64,000 bases of DNA, taken from positions 62,001-126,000 of the forward strand of contig NZ_JAHVDV010000008.1 in the NCBI RefSeq assembly GCF_051486985.1, in the 5' to 3' direction. The first letter of the stretch is position 1, and every line of letters begins with the position of its first letter. Both the position numbers and the translations under genes were made by a program. Shown here piece after piece: positions 44,312 through 52,330 of this stretch. Under the pieces are notes generated by a model. It searched no databases. It was given only the letters and a program-made list of their open reading frames with translations, and was not told the DNA's origin. This stretch comes from CBFFRJ01 sp051486985. GTDB taxonomy: Bacteria; Pseudomonadota; Gammaproteobacteria; Enterobacterales; Enterobacteriaceae.

Positions 44312-44732
44312 TGTCAGATAATCTCCAGCTAACTGTACGATGCATTACTCAAAAGAAATAAAGTAGAAACGACTCTGTAATTTTCAGAAATTAAAACCTC
44401 GTTCGATGAAATAAGAATGTCAGGAGTTCAAATATTAAAATGTGATCTAAATCACTTATTTTTGCGATTGCCCGTCCCGTCTGGGGGGTAATAGTAAGAT
44501 CTGTGCATCAGCGCCCAGGCGTATGTGCATATGCTCAAAATAATCTTGTTCTCTCCTGTCAAAATTGAGCAACAACCCAATGCACGGGCGTTGGACGATG
44601 ATTATACTGAGCAGTAATAAATTTGAATATGCCCTTACCTGATAATTCGCTGCGAACGCTTATTAATAAGTCAGGTAACTCACACATTAAAATAATTAAA
44701 TTTCTAAATTAAGAAGTGCCTGAGGTGTTCCT
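44312..44732. promoter_or_regulatory. garD-garP divergent regulatory region
   Basis: No gene is visible in this 421-base AT-rich gap. TGTGA-TCTAAA-TCACT at 44441-44456 is a strong CRP site. A near-palindrome GCGTATGTGCATATGC at 44519-44534 shares TGTGCAT with a second copy at 44502-44508, 22 bases (two helical turns) apart in the same orientation. In E. coli the gar genes are activated by CdaR (SdaR) on galactarate, glucarate or glycerate, so these are candidate CdaR sites; that link is inference. Confidence 0.6.
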
Positions 44733-46064
44733 ATGTCTGTACAAAATAACATTGAAGTGAAACGGAGTATTCCAACCCGCTATTTAATATTGCTGATTAT
44801 ATTTATCGTAACAGCAATTAACTACGCGGATCGTGCAACACTTTCTATTGCAGGAACGGATGTGGCGAAGGAGTTGCAGCTGGACTCAGTCTCCATGGGG
44901 TATATCTTTTCTGCGTTTGGCTGGGCCTATCTGCTGATGCAGATTCCAGGCGGCTGGCTGCTTGACCGTTTTGGCTCTAAAAGAGTGTATACCTATAGCC
45001 TCTTTTTCTGGTCTCTCTTTACCTTCCTGCAGGGCTTTGTTGATGTCTTCCCGATTGCGTGGGCTGGTATCTCCATGTTCCTGATGCGTTTTATGCTGGG
45101 CTTCTCTGAAGCGCCTTCCTTCCCGGCAAACGCCCGTATTGTGGCGGCCTGGTTCCCGGCGAAAGAGCGTGGAACGGCATCCGCCATTTTTAACTCTGCG
45201 CAGTACTTCTCTCTGGCGCTGTTCTCTCCACTGCTGGGTTATCTGACCTTTGCCTGGGGCTGGGAACATGTGTTTACCGTAATGGGTGCAATGGGCTTCG
45301 TACTGACCGCCATCTGGGTTAAGTACATGCATAACCCTACTGACCATCCTCGCATGAGCCGTGAGGAGCTGGATTACATTTCAGCCAATGGCGCAGTCGT
45401 CGATATGGATCACAAGAAAACCGACGGCGGCCAGAAAGGCCCGAAACTGGATTACATCAAGCAGCTTTTGTCTAACCGCATGATGCTTGGCGTGTTCTTT
45501 GGTCAGTACTTCCTGAACACCATTACCTGGTTCTTCCTGACATGGTTCCCTATCTACCTGGTGCAGGAGAAAGGGATGTCGATTCTGAAAGTGGGATTCG
45601 TTGCCTCCATCCCAGCGCTCTGCGGCTTTGGTGGCGGTGTGTTAGGCGGCCTCTTCTCTGACTACCTTATCAAGCGCGGTCACTCTTTGACCGTTGCTCG
45701 TAAGCTGCCGATTGTGCTGGGGATGCTGCTGGCTTCCAGCATCATTCTGTGTAATTACACTGATAACACCGTGCTGGTCATCGCGCTGATGGCGCTGGCA
45801 TTCTTCGGAAAAGGCTTTGGCGCGTTGGGCTGGCCTGTTATCTCCGATGTCGCACCGAAAGAAATAGTCGGTCTGTGCGGCGGCGTGTTTAACGTGTTCG
45901 GTAATGTGGCGTCCATTGTTACTCCGTTAGCAATTGGATACATGGTCAAAGAGTTGCATTCTTTCAACGGTGCGTTGGTCTTTGTCGGCTGTTCGGCCCT
46001 GATGATGATGGTGTGCTACCTGTTCGTGGTCGGCGACATCAAACGTATGGAATTGAAAAAGTAA
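44733..46064 (+). CDS. garP: Galactarate/glucarate/glycerate transporter GarP
   Basis: GarP is an MFS anion:cation symporter that imports D-galactarate, D-glucarate or D-glycerate. The 443-residue product has 12 predicted helices; NYADRATLSIAG in helix 1 and GWLLDRFGSKRVY after helix 2 are the MFS/ACS motifs. It heads garP-garL-garR, with garL 28 bases downstream. The exuT product elsewhere in this window is a paralogue of the same ACS subfamily. Confidence 0.95.
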   Translation: MSVQNNIEVKRSIPTRYLILLIIFIVTAINYADRATLSIAGTDVAKELQLDSVSMGYIFSAFGWAYLLMQIPGGWLLDRFGSKRVYTYSLFFWSLFTFLQGFVDVFPIAWAGISMFLMRFMLGFSEAPSFPANARIVAAWFPAKERGTASAIFNSAQYFSLALFSPLLGYLTFAWGWEHVFTVMGAMGFVLTAIWVKYMHNPTDHPRMSREELDYISANGAVVDMDHKKTDGGQKGPKLDYIKQLLSNRMMLGVFFGQYFLNTITWFFLTWFPIYLVQEKGMSILKVGFVASIPALCGFGGGVLGGLFSDYLIKRGHSLTVARKLPIVLGMLLASSIILCNYTDNTVLVIALMALAFFGKGFGALGWPVISDVAPKEIVGLCGGVFNVFGNVASIVTPLAIGYMVKELHSFNGALVFVGCSALMMMVCYLFVVGDIKRMELKK

Positions 46065-46092
46065 GCAACGACAAATTTTTAAGGTGCAAAAG

Positions 46093-46863
46093 ATGAGTAA
46101 CGATATTTTCCCGAACAAATTTAAGGCTGCACTGGCGGCTAATCAGGTTCAGATCGGTTGTTGGTCGGCGCTGGGCAGTCACATCAGTACCGAAGTTCTT
46201 GGGCTGGCAGGGTTTGACTGGCTGCTTCTGGACGGTGAACACGCCCCTAACGACGTGCTCTCTTTTGTACCGCAGTTGATGGCGCTGAAAGGCAGTACAA
46301 GCGCGCCGGTCGTGCGTATTCCGACCAACGATCCGATTGTATTCAAACGTCTGCTGGATATCGGTTTTTATAATTTCCTCGTGCCGTTCGTGGAAACGGC
46401 TGAAGAAGCGGCAAGCGCGGTGTCTGCTACCCGCTATCCGCCAGAAGGTATTCGCGGTGTGTCTGTATCTCACCGGGCCAACATGTTCGGTACCGTGCCG
46501 GATTACTTTGCACAGTCGAACAAGAACATCACCATCATCGTGCAGATCGAAAGTCAGCAGGGCGTGGATAACCTCGACGCCATCCTCGAAACCGAGGGCG
46601 TTGACGGTGTATTCGTTGGTCCGAGCGATCTTGCCGCCACCCTGGGTTACATCGGTAATGCTGCGCACCCGGAAGTCCAGCGCACCATTCAACACATTTT
46701 TGCCCGTGCAAAAGCACATGGCAAACCGAGCGGTATCCTGGCCCCTGTCGAAGCTGATGCGCGCCGTTATCTGGAATGGGGCGCGACCGTTGTTGCCGTT
46801 GGCAGCGATCTGGGCGTGTTCCGCGCTGGCACGCAGCGACTGGCTGATACCTTTAAAAAATAA
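46093..46863 (+). CDS. garL: 2-dehydro-3-deoxyglucarate aldolase GarL
   Basis: GarL splits 5-keto-4-deoxyglucarate (and the 2-keto-3-deoxy isomer) into pyruvate and tartronate semialdehyde. It is a class-II metal-dependent HpcH/HpaI aldolase. The 256-residue product carries the catalytic base His50 in LLLDGEHAPND, metal ligands Glu in QIESQQG near 153 and Asp in GPSDLAA near 179. I chose ATG 46093 (MSNDIFPNKF) over 46084 to match family length. Confidence 0.95.
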   Translation: MSNDIFPNKFKAALAANQVQIGCWSALGSHISTEVLGLAGFDWLLLDGEHAPNDVLSFVPQLMALKGSTSAPVVRIPTNDPIVFKRLLDIGFYNFLVPFVETAEEAASAVSATRYPPEGIRGVSVSHRANMFGTVPDYFAQSNKNITIIVQIESQQGVDNLDAILETEGVDGVFVGPSDLAATLGYIGNAAHPEVQRTIQHIFARAKAHGKPSGILAPVEADARRYLEWGATVVAVGSDLGVFRAGTQRLADTFKK

Positions 46864-46898
46864 TCACACCACCATTGAATAAAGAGAGAGACGCAATT

Positions 46899-47789
46899 AT
46901 GACGATGAAAGTTGGTTTCATTGGCCTGGGTATCATGGGTAAACCAATGAGTAAAAACCTCATTAAAGCAGGTTACTCACTGGTGGTCTCTGACCGCAAC
47001 AGCGACGTGGTTGCCGAACTGGTTGCCGCTGGCGCGCAATCTGCAACCAGCGCGAAGGCCATTGCAGAACAGTGTGATGTGATCATCACCATGCTGCCAA
47101 ACTCCCCCCACGTGAAAGAGGTGGCGCTGGGTGAGGGTGGCATCGTGGAAGGGGCTAAACCTGGCACTGTTCTTATCGACATGAGTTCCATTGCGCCACT
47201 GGCCAGCCGTGAAATCAGCGAAGGCCTGAAAGCAAAAGGCATCGACATGCTGGATGCCCCGGTAAGTGGCGGCGAACCGAAAGCTATCGACGGCACCCTG
47301 TCCGTGATGGTTGGCGGTGACAAAGCGCTGTTCGACAAATACTACGATCTGCTGAAAGCGATGGCGGGTTCTGTGGTTCATACCGGTGATATCGGTGCGG
47401 GTAACGTCACCAAACTGGCAAACCAGGTCATCGTTGCGCTGAACATTGCTGCCATGTCTGAAGCGCTCTCACTGGCCACCAAAGCGGGCGTTAACCCGGA
47501 GCTGGTGTTTGAAGCCATCCGTGGTGGTCTGGCAGGCAGCACCGTGCTGGAAGCAAAAGCACCGATGGTACTGAACCGCAATTTCAAACCGGGCTTCCGT
47601 ATCGATCTGCACATTAAAGATCTCTCCAATGCGCTGGATACCTCGCATGGTGTGGGCGCTCAGCTGCCGCTGACTGCTGCGGTGATGGAAATGATGCAGG
47701 CGCTGCGTGCTGATGGTCATGGCAACGACGACCATAGCGCTATCGCGTGCTACTACGAAAAACTGGCGAAAGTAGAGATCTCTCGCTAA
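46899..47789 (+). CDS. garR: Tartronate semialdehyde reductase GarR
   Basis: GarR reduces tartronate semialdehyde to D-glycerate with NAD(P)H. The 296-residue product belongs to the beta-hydroxyacid dehydrogenase family, with nucleotide loop GFIGLGIMGKPM near residue 6, SGGEPKAIDGTL near 125 and catalytic Lys in GAGNVTKLANQ near 172. The start at 46899 (MTMKVGFIG) follows AAAGAGAGAG; an earlier ATG at 46875 adds a non-family segment. It follows garL by 35 bases. Confidence 0.95.
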   Translation: MTMKVGFIGLGIMGKPMSKNLIKAGYSLVVSDRNSDVVAELVAAGAQSATSAKAIAEQCDVIITMLPNSPHVKEVALGEGGIVEGAKPGTVLIDMSSIAPLASREISEGLKAKGIDMLDAPVSGGEPKAIDGTLSVMVGGDKALFDKYYDLLKAMAGSVVHTGDIGAGNVTKLANQVIVALNIAAMSEALSLATKAGVNPELVFEAIRGGLAGSTVLEAKAPMVLNRNFKPGFRIDLHIKDLSNALDTSHGVGAQLPLTAAVMEMMQALRADGHGNDDHSAIACYYEKLAKVEISR

Positions 47790-47796
47790 CAAGACG

Positions 47797-47813
47797 GGCG
47801 CGGCACCGCGCCC
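47797..47813 (+). terminator. GC hairpin between garR and garK
   Basis: GGGCGCGG-CA-CCGCGCCC lies eight bases after the garR stop codon, followed by TGGATTTCTTAT. The weak T run suggests a partial terminator or an mRNA-stabilising stem that could lower garK relative to garPLR. Confidence 0.45.
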
Positions 47814-47910
47814 TGGATTTCTTATACGCCACCCTCATGGCAGGTAACAGATGTGTATCGCCACAAGAGGGGGGTGTATGCCTTGCGCGGCAATGTCAGG
47901 CTAATCAACT

Positions 47911-49056
47911 ATGAAAATCGTAATCGCCCCAGACTCTTATAAAGAAAGCCTTTCTGCTACCGAAGTAGCCCAGGCGATAGAAAAAGGATTTCGGGAAATT
48001 TTCCCGGATGCTCAATACGTTTCAGTTCCGGTCGCGGACGGCGGTGAAGGAACGGTTGAGGCCATGATTGCCGCCACAAAAGGTACATTGCAAACCGCGA
48101 GTGTCACCGGTCCATTAGGTGAAACCGTTAACGCCAACTGGGGCATTTCCGGTGACGGAAAAACTGCCTTCATTGAAATGGCTGCGGCGAGCGGACTGGC
48201 ACTCGTGCCTCCTGAGTTACGTAACCCCTTAATTACCACTTCGCGCGGCACCGGGGAACTTATTCTGCATGCGCTGGAACAGGGGGCAAAAAATATCATT
48301 ATTGGCATTGGCGGCAGCGCCACGAATGACGGTGGAGCGGGCATGGTGCAGGCGCTGGGCGCCAGACTATGTGATGCAAACGGCACCGAGATCGGTAATG
48401 GCGGTGGCAGCCTGATGAGCCTGAACTCCATTGATATCGCCGGTCTGGATCCGCGCCTGAGTAGCTGCACTATTCGGGTGGCATGTGATGTAACCAACCC
48501 GCTCACCGGTGAGCAGGGCGCATCGCGTATTTTCGGGCCACAAAAAGGGGCGACGGAAGCGCTGATCGTCGAACTGGATCGCAACCTTAGCCACTACGCT
48601 GAGGTCATCAAAAAGTCGCTGAATGTCGATGTGAAAAATGTACCTGGCTCCGGCGCGGCGGGCGGTATGGGGGCGGCCTTAATGGCATTCCTTGGCGCAG
48701 AGTTGCGTAGCGGCATCGAAATTGTCACCCAGGCGCTGAATCTGGAAGAGCATATCCATGACTGCACCCTGGTGGTGACCGGCGAGGGTCGTATCGACAG
48801 CCAGAGCATCCACGGCAAAGTGCCGGTGGGGGTAGCCAATGTGGCGAAAAAATACCACAAGCCGGTGATTGGTATTGCCGGTAGCCTGACGCGTGATGTC
48901 GGCGTTGTTCACCAGTATGGTATCGATGCGGTGTTCAGCGTACTGACCAGCATCGGTACACTGGAAGAGGCGTTTCGCGGAGCCTTTGATAACATCTATC
49001 GCGCCTCACGCAATATTGCCGCCACTTTGCGGGTGGGCATGCTGACTGAGGGGTGA
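47911..49056 (+). CDS. garK: Glycerate 2-kinase GarK
   Basis: GarK phosphorylates D-glycerate to 2-phosphoglycerate, delivering the gar product to glycolysis. The 381-residue protein begins MKIVIAPDSYKESLSA, the signature of type-I glycerate kinases, with PVADGGEGTVEAM near residue 45 and GIGGSATNDGGAGM near 132. A 121-base gap with a GGGCGCGG / CCGCGCCC hairpin (47797-47812) separates it from garR, so its expression may be tuned. The TGA stop lies inside the -35 box of rnpB. Confidence 0.95.
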   Translation: MKIVIAPDSYKESLSATEVAQAIEKGFREIFPDAQYVSVPVADGGEGTVEAMIAATKGTLQTASVTGPLGETVNANWGISGDGKTAFIEMAAASGLALVPPELRNPLITTSRGTGELILHALEQGAKNIIIGIGGSATNDGGAGMVQALGARLCDANGTEIGNGGGSLMSLNSIDIAGLDPRLSSCTIRVACDVTNPLTGEQGASRIFGPQKGATEALIVELDRNLSHYAEVIKKSLNVDVKNVPGSGAAGGMGAALMAFLGAELRSGIEIVTQALNLEEHIHDCTLVVTGEGRIDSQSIHGKVPVGVANVAKKYHKPVIGIAGSLTRDVGVVHQYGIDAVFSVLTSIGTLEEAFRGAFDNIYRASRNIAATLRVGMLTEG

Positions 49057-49081
49057 CATCAGGGCGTAAACCTTCTATACT
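49053..49081 (+). promoter_or_regulatory. Promoter of rnpB, overlapping the garK stop codon
   Basis: GTGACA at 49053-49058 and TATACT at 49076-49081 with a 17-base spacer lie seven bases before the RNase P RNA 5' end at 49089. GCGCGCC between the -10 and +1 is a stringent-type discriminator. The -35 contains the garK TGA. Confidence 0.75.
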
Positions 49082-49088
49082 GCGCGCC

Positions 49089-49443
<355 letters not shown>

Positions 49444-49465
<22 letters not shown>

Positions 49466-49627
49466 CTTTTCAGGTCAAAACCCGCTTCGGCGGGTTTTTG
49501 CTTTTGTATCGTCTGAAAAGTTGAATGGCTGTCCAACGACGTTTTTTACGAAAAGAAAGCGGCTTATCGGTCAGTTTCGACTCTATTCAGGCAAAAACCC
49601 GCTTCGGTGGGTTTTTTTGCTTTTGTG
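49444..49627 (+). repeat. Tandem duplication of the rnpB 3' end with terminators
   Basis: GGCTTATCGGTCAG appears at 49445 and again at 49561, a period of 116 bases. Each copy is followed by a terminator: AAAACCCGC-TTCG-GCGGGTTTTTGCTTTT (about 49477-49506) and AAAACCCGC-TTCG-GTGGGTTTTTTTGCTTTT (about 49593-49625). E. coli also carries tandem repeats of about 113 bases just after rnpB that include the RNA 3' end and its terminator; this is the equivalent, with one full and one partial unit. Confidence 0.85.
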
Positions 49628-49650
49628 TCCGGGGAAAACGTTGCCCGAAG

Positions 49651-50074
49651 GCCCATTCGCCCCCCTGGGGAGAGGGCTGGGGTGAGGGGAACATGCGGCT
49701 CTGATGGTCATTCCGTTCACCTTATATTCCTTACTTCTCTGTAGCTCCAGAACCCGTGAACGTGCCAGGGTGGTTCACCGCCACCCCCCTGGCGACCCGG
49801 GCTCCCGGCCAGGAAAATCGCCGCTTCGCGGTCCACGATGCTTAATCCTTCAGGCTTATCGGGGACGGGCGGAGGAAACCTCCCTGTAAAGCCGCCCTCG
49901 CCGCGCATCCCTGCGCGTCGCCCCGGCCCTACGGATACGCGTCGTCGATTTTCAGCCGGACCCTCTCATCGCGGTAACTGTTTTATTCTCATTGAGCAGT
50001 TTTATCGCTGTAAACGTGACATTACTGGGGCCCATTCGCCCCCTTGGGGAGAAGGCTGGGGTGAGGGGGAACAT
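49651..50074 (+). repeat. Structured intergenic repeat, copy B
   Basis: Same element as at 30060-30467, same orientation. Bases 49706-49840 match 30117-30251 with about seven mismatches in 135 and no gap (hand count); 49945-49993 match 30356-30404 with about three mismatches in 49. The 104 bases between differ strongly but keep equal length. The ends are near-identical direct repeats of about 44 bases, starting GCCCATTCGCCCCC at 49651 and 50030. Hairpins include GCCAGGGTGG / CCCCCTGGC and CGCGC-ATCCCT-GCGCG. No convincing gene; short frames on both strands look incidental. Confidence 0.85.
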
Positions 50075-50177
50075 AGCACGCATCCTCCCCATTTCCGGTA
50101 GCTCAGCGCAACACGGCGTTACATCTCCTCGCAACCATGTTCTACTGACCTCACCAGGTAATAAACGGGAATCCGCT

Positions 50178-50576
50178 ATGAGCTCGCACCCTTTACGGCA
50201 AATCATCGACGCCTGCGATAAGGCGATTTCAGCGAAAGACTACGACACGCTGCTGACCTATTACGCAGAAGATGCTGCTCTGGTCATCCGGCCCGGCATG
50301 ATTGCCCGTGGCAAAGAGAACATCCGTAAAGCATTTATCGCCATCGCGGATTACTTCCAGGGAACGCTGGTGGTGGAACAAGGTGAGATGCAGGTGATTG
50401 AGGGGGCAGGCAACGCGCTCGTCATTATGGAGACGCTGCTGCGTTACCCGGACGGGAAAGGCGGCATGGTCGACACAACCCGGCGGGCGACCTATGTCTT
50501 TCGCGCTGAAGCCGATGGCCGCTGGTTATGTACGGTCGATAACTCCTACGGCACATCGTTGCTGGATAACCCATAA
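50178..50576 (+). CDS. NTF2-like (SnoaL/DUF4440-type) protein of unknown function
   Basis: A 132-residue protein starting MSSHPLRQIIDACDKAISAK from ATG 50178 (GGGA upstream). The alternating pattern, DYDTLLTYYAEDAALVIRPG near residues 21-40, ARGKENIRKAF and a beta-rich C-terminus (ATYVFRAEADGRWLCTVDNSYG), is typical of the NTF2-like cone fold used by SnoaL-type enzymes and many uncharacterised stress proteins. I do not recognise an E. coli K-12 counterpart at this place, where the tdc operon is expected. The longer upstream frame is just the structured repeat. Confidence 0.8.
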   Translation: MSSHPLRQIIDACDKAISAKDYDTLLTYYAEDAALVIRPGMIARGKENIRKAFIAIADYFQGTLVVEQGEMQVIEGAGNALVIMETLLRYPDGKGGMVDTTRRATYVFRAEADGRWLCTVDNSYGTSLLDNP

Positions 50577-50974
50577 AGCGCGCACTGTCCCGGCGAAACC
50601 CGTATGGTTTTGAGGAGAGCCTGGAAGAGGGCGACCGCTACAGGTAAGCGTAAGCGATGCGCCACGGATTAAAGTAACGGTGGCACCAGGAAGAGTATCG
50701 ATAGGTAACACCTTTTTCAGGGGACAGAAAATAGAGTGTTCTTTCGTTGTGATCTCGCTCAAAAATAGAATGAAAGGGTCTAAAAATTCTATTTTGTAGA
50801 AAATTTTTATTAATTCTGCCGTTGTATGGCATCGTTATTGTGAAGTTTTTCTCTTTCCCTGCGCGTATGATTTATTCATTCCAATAACTCGCCTGCATTT
50901 TTTTCGTGCCGCATATCGCCTTGTTGCGGAAACAAATAATAAAAATTTTTATTTTTACTTTGAGCGAAAATATT
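50577..50974. promoter_or_regulatory. Long leader/upstream region of cyuP
   Basis: This 398-base gap contains no convincing gene; a 64-codon minus-strand frame (50638-50832) resembles nothing I know. From about 50700 it becomes very AT-rich. TGTGA-TCTCGC-TCAAA at 50748-50763 is a possible CRP site. AAAAATTCTATTTTGTAGAA followed by AATTTTT (50782-50808) is a near-palindrome of the type bound by the Lrp-family cysteine regulator CyuR (DecR); this is a candidate only. Confidence 0.5.
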
Positions 50975-52306
50975 ATGGATAAAGCAATAATTAATAATGG
51001 AACTATCAACGCATCAACTTCAGTTTATCGGGCGGGAATGACTGAAAGTGAATGGCGGGAAGCAATTAAATTCGACAGCACTGATACTGGTTGGGTTATT
51101 ATGAGTATCGGCATGGCCATTGGTGCAGGGATCGTTTTTCTTCCGGTACAGGTTGGATTAATGGGGTTATGGGTATTTTTACTCTCCTCGGTTATTGGCT
51201 ATCCGGCAATGTATCTTTTTCAACGTTTATTTATAAATACCCTGGCGGAATCTCCGGAGTGTAAAGATTACCCGAGCGTGATTAGTGGGTATCTGGGTAA
51301 AAACTGGGGTGTTCTGTTAGGCGCACTCTATTTTGTCATGCTGGTAATCTGGATGTTTGTCTATTCCACTGCTATTACCAACGACAGCGCCTCCTATCTG
51401 CAAACCTTCGGTGTCACGGAAGGCCTGCTCTCAGATAGCCCCTTCTATGGGCTGGTGCTGATCTGCATTCTGGTTGCCATCTCCTCACGCGGCGAAAAAC
51501 TACTTTTTAAAATTTCGACCGGAATGGTATTAACCAAACTCCTGGTTGTTGCGGCATTAGGGTTATCAATGATTGGTATGTGGCATCTCTATAACATTGG
51601 GTCGCTGCCACCAGTCGCGCTGCTAATTAAAAATGCCATTATTACGCTACCCTTTACACTGACCTCGATCCTCTTTATTCAGACCCTAAGCCCAATGGTG
51701 ATTTCTTACCGTTCACGTGAGAAATCTATTGAGGTTGCTCGTCATAAAGCCCTGCGGGCGATGAATGTTGCGTTTGGCATTCTGTTTGTCACCGTCTTCT
51801 TCTATGCCGTTTCATTTACTCTGGCGATGGGCCACGACGAAGCTGTAAAAGCCTACGAGCAGAATATTTCCGCGCTGGCAATTGCCGCGCAGTTTATTAG
51901 CGGAGCAGGCGCCGGATGGGTAAAAGTTGTCAGCGTAATCCTTAATATTTTCGCCGTCATGACGGCATTCTTCGGTGTCTATTTAGGTTTTCGCGAAGCC
52001 ACCCAAGGGATTGTGATGAATATTCTGCGTCGCAATATGCCCGTCGAGAAAATTAAAGAAAAAACGGTACAGCGCGGCATCATGGTGTTCGCCATCCTGC
52101 TGGCCTGGAGCGCTATCGTTCTGAATGCACCTGTCCTGAGCTTCACTTCTATTTGTAGCCCCATTTTTGGCATGGTGGGATGCCTGATCCCGGCCTGGCT
52201 GGTCTATAAAGTTCCGGCACTGCATAAATACAAAGGCGCTTCTCTGTATCTGATTATCTTCACTGGTTTGCTGCTTTGCGTCTCGCCATTCCTGGCATTC
52301 GCTTAA
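50975..52306 (+). CDS. cyuP: HAAAP-family amino-acid transporter CyuP (DlsT, YhaO)
   Basis: This 443-residue inner-membrane symporter of the SdaC/TdcC group is the transporter partner of the cysteine desulfidase CyuA; in E. coli it has been linked to cysteine and serine uptake. About 11 helices; the first ones are WVIMSIGMAIGAGIVFLPV near residue 43 and GLWVFLLSSVIGYPAMYLF. The start at 50975 (MDKAIINNGT) gives the E. coli length; an ATG at 50906 would add 23 residues. It precedes cyuA by 24 bases, so cyuPA is an operon. Confidence 0.93.
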   Translation: MDKAIINNGTINASTSVYRAGMTESEWREAIKFDSTDTGWVIMSIGMAIGAGIVFLPVQVGLMGLWVFLLSSVIGYPAMYLFQRLFINTLAESPECKDYPSVISGYLGKNWGVLLGALYFVMLVIWMFVYSTAITNDSASYLQTFGVTEGLLSDSPFYGLVLICILVAISSRGEKLLFKISTGMVLTKLLVVAALGLSMIGMWHLYNIGSLPPVALLIKNAIITLPFTLTSILFIQTLSPMVISYRSREKSIEVARHKALRAMNVAFGILFVTVFFYAVSFTLAMGHDEAVKAYEQNISALAIAAQFISGAGAGWVKVVSVILNIFAVMTAFFGVYLGFREATQGIVMNILRRNMPVEKIKEKTVQRGIMVFAILLAWSAIVLNAPVLSFTSICSPIFGMVGCLIPAWLVYKVPALHKYKGASLYLIIFTGLLLCVSPFLAFA

Positions 52307-52330
52307 TCCCCTGAGAGTAAGGTTATTGTT

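Noticed and set aside
49717..49908. Short minus-strand frame in the structured repeat, with PPWHVHGF in translation; a sister frame in copy A reads VNHPGTFTGSVATDK
   Set aside because: The frames end differently in the two copies and the strongest constraint seems to be on hairpins. They are likely to be annotated as hypothetical proteins by mistake.
50638..50832. A 64-codon minus-strand frame between the NTF2-like gene and cyuP
   Set aside because: No ribosome site, no family resemblance, and it lies in AT-rich regulatory-looking DNA.
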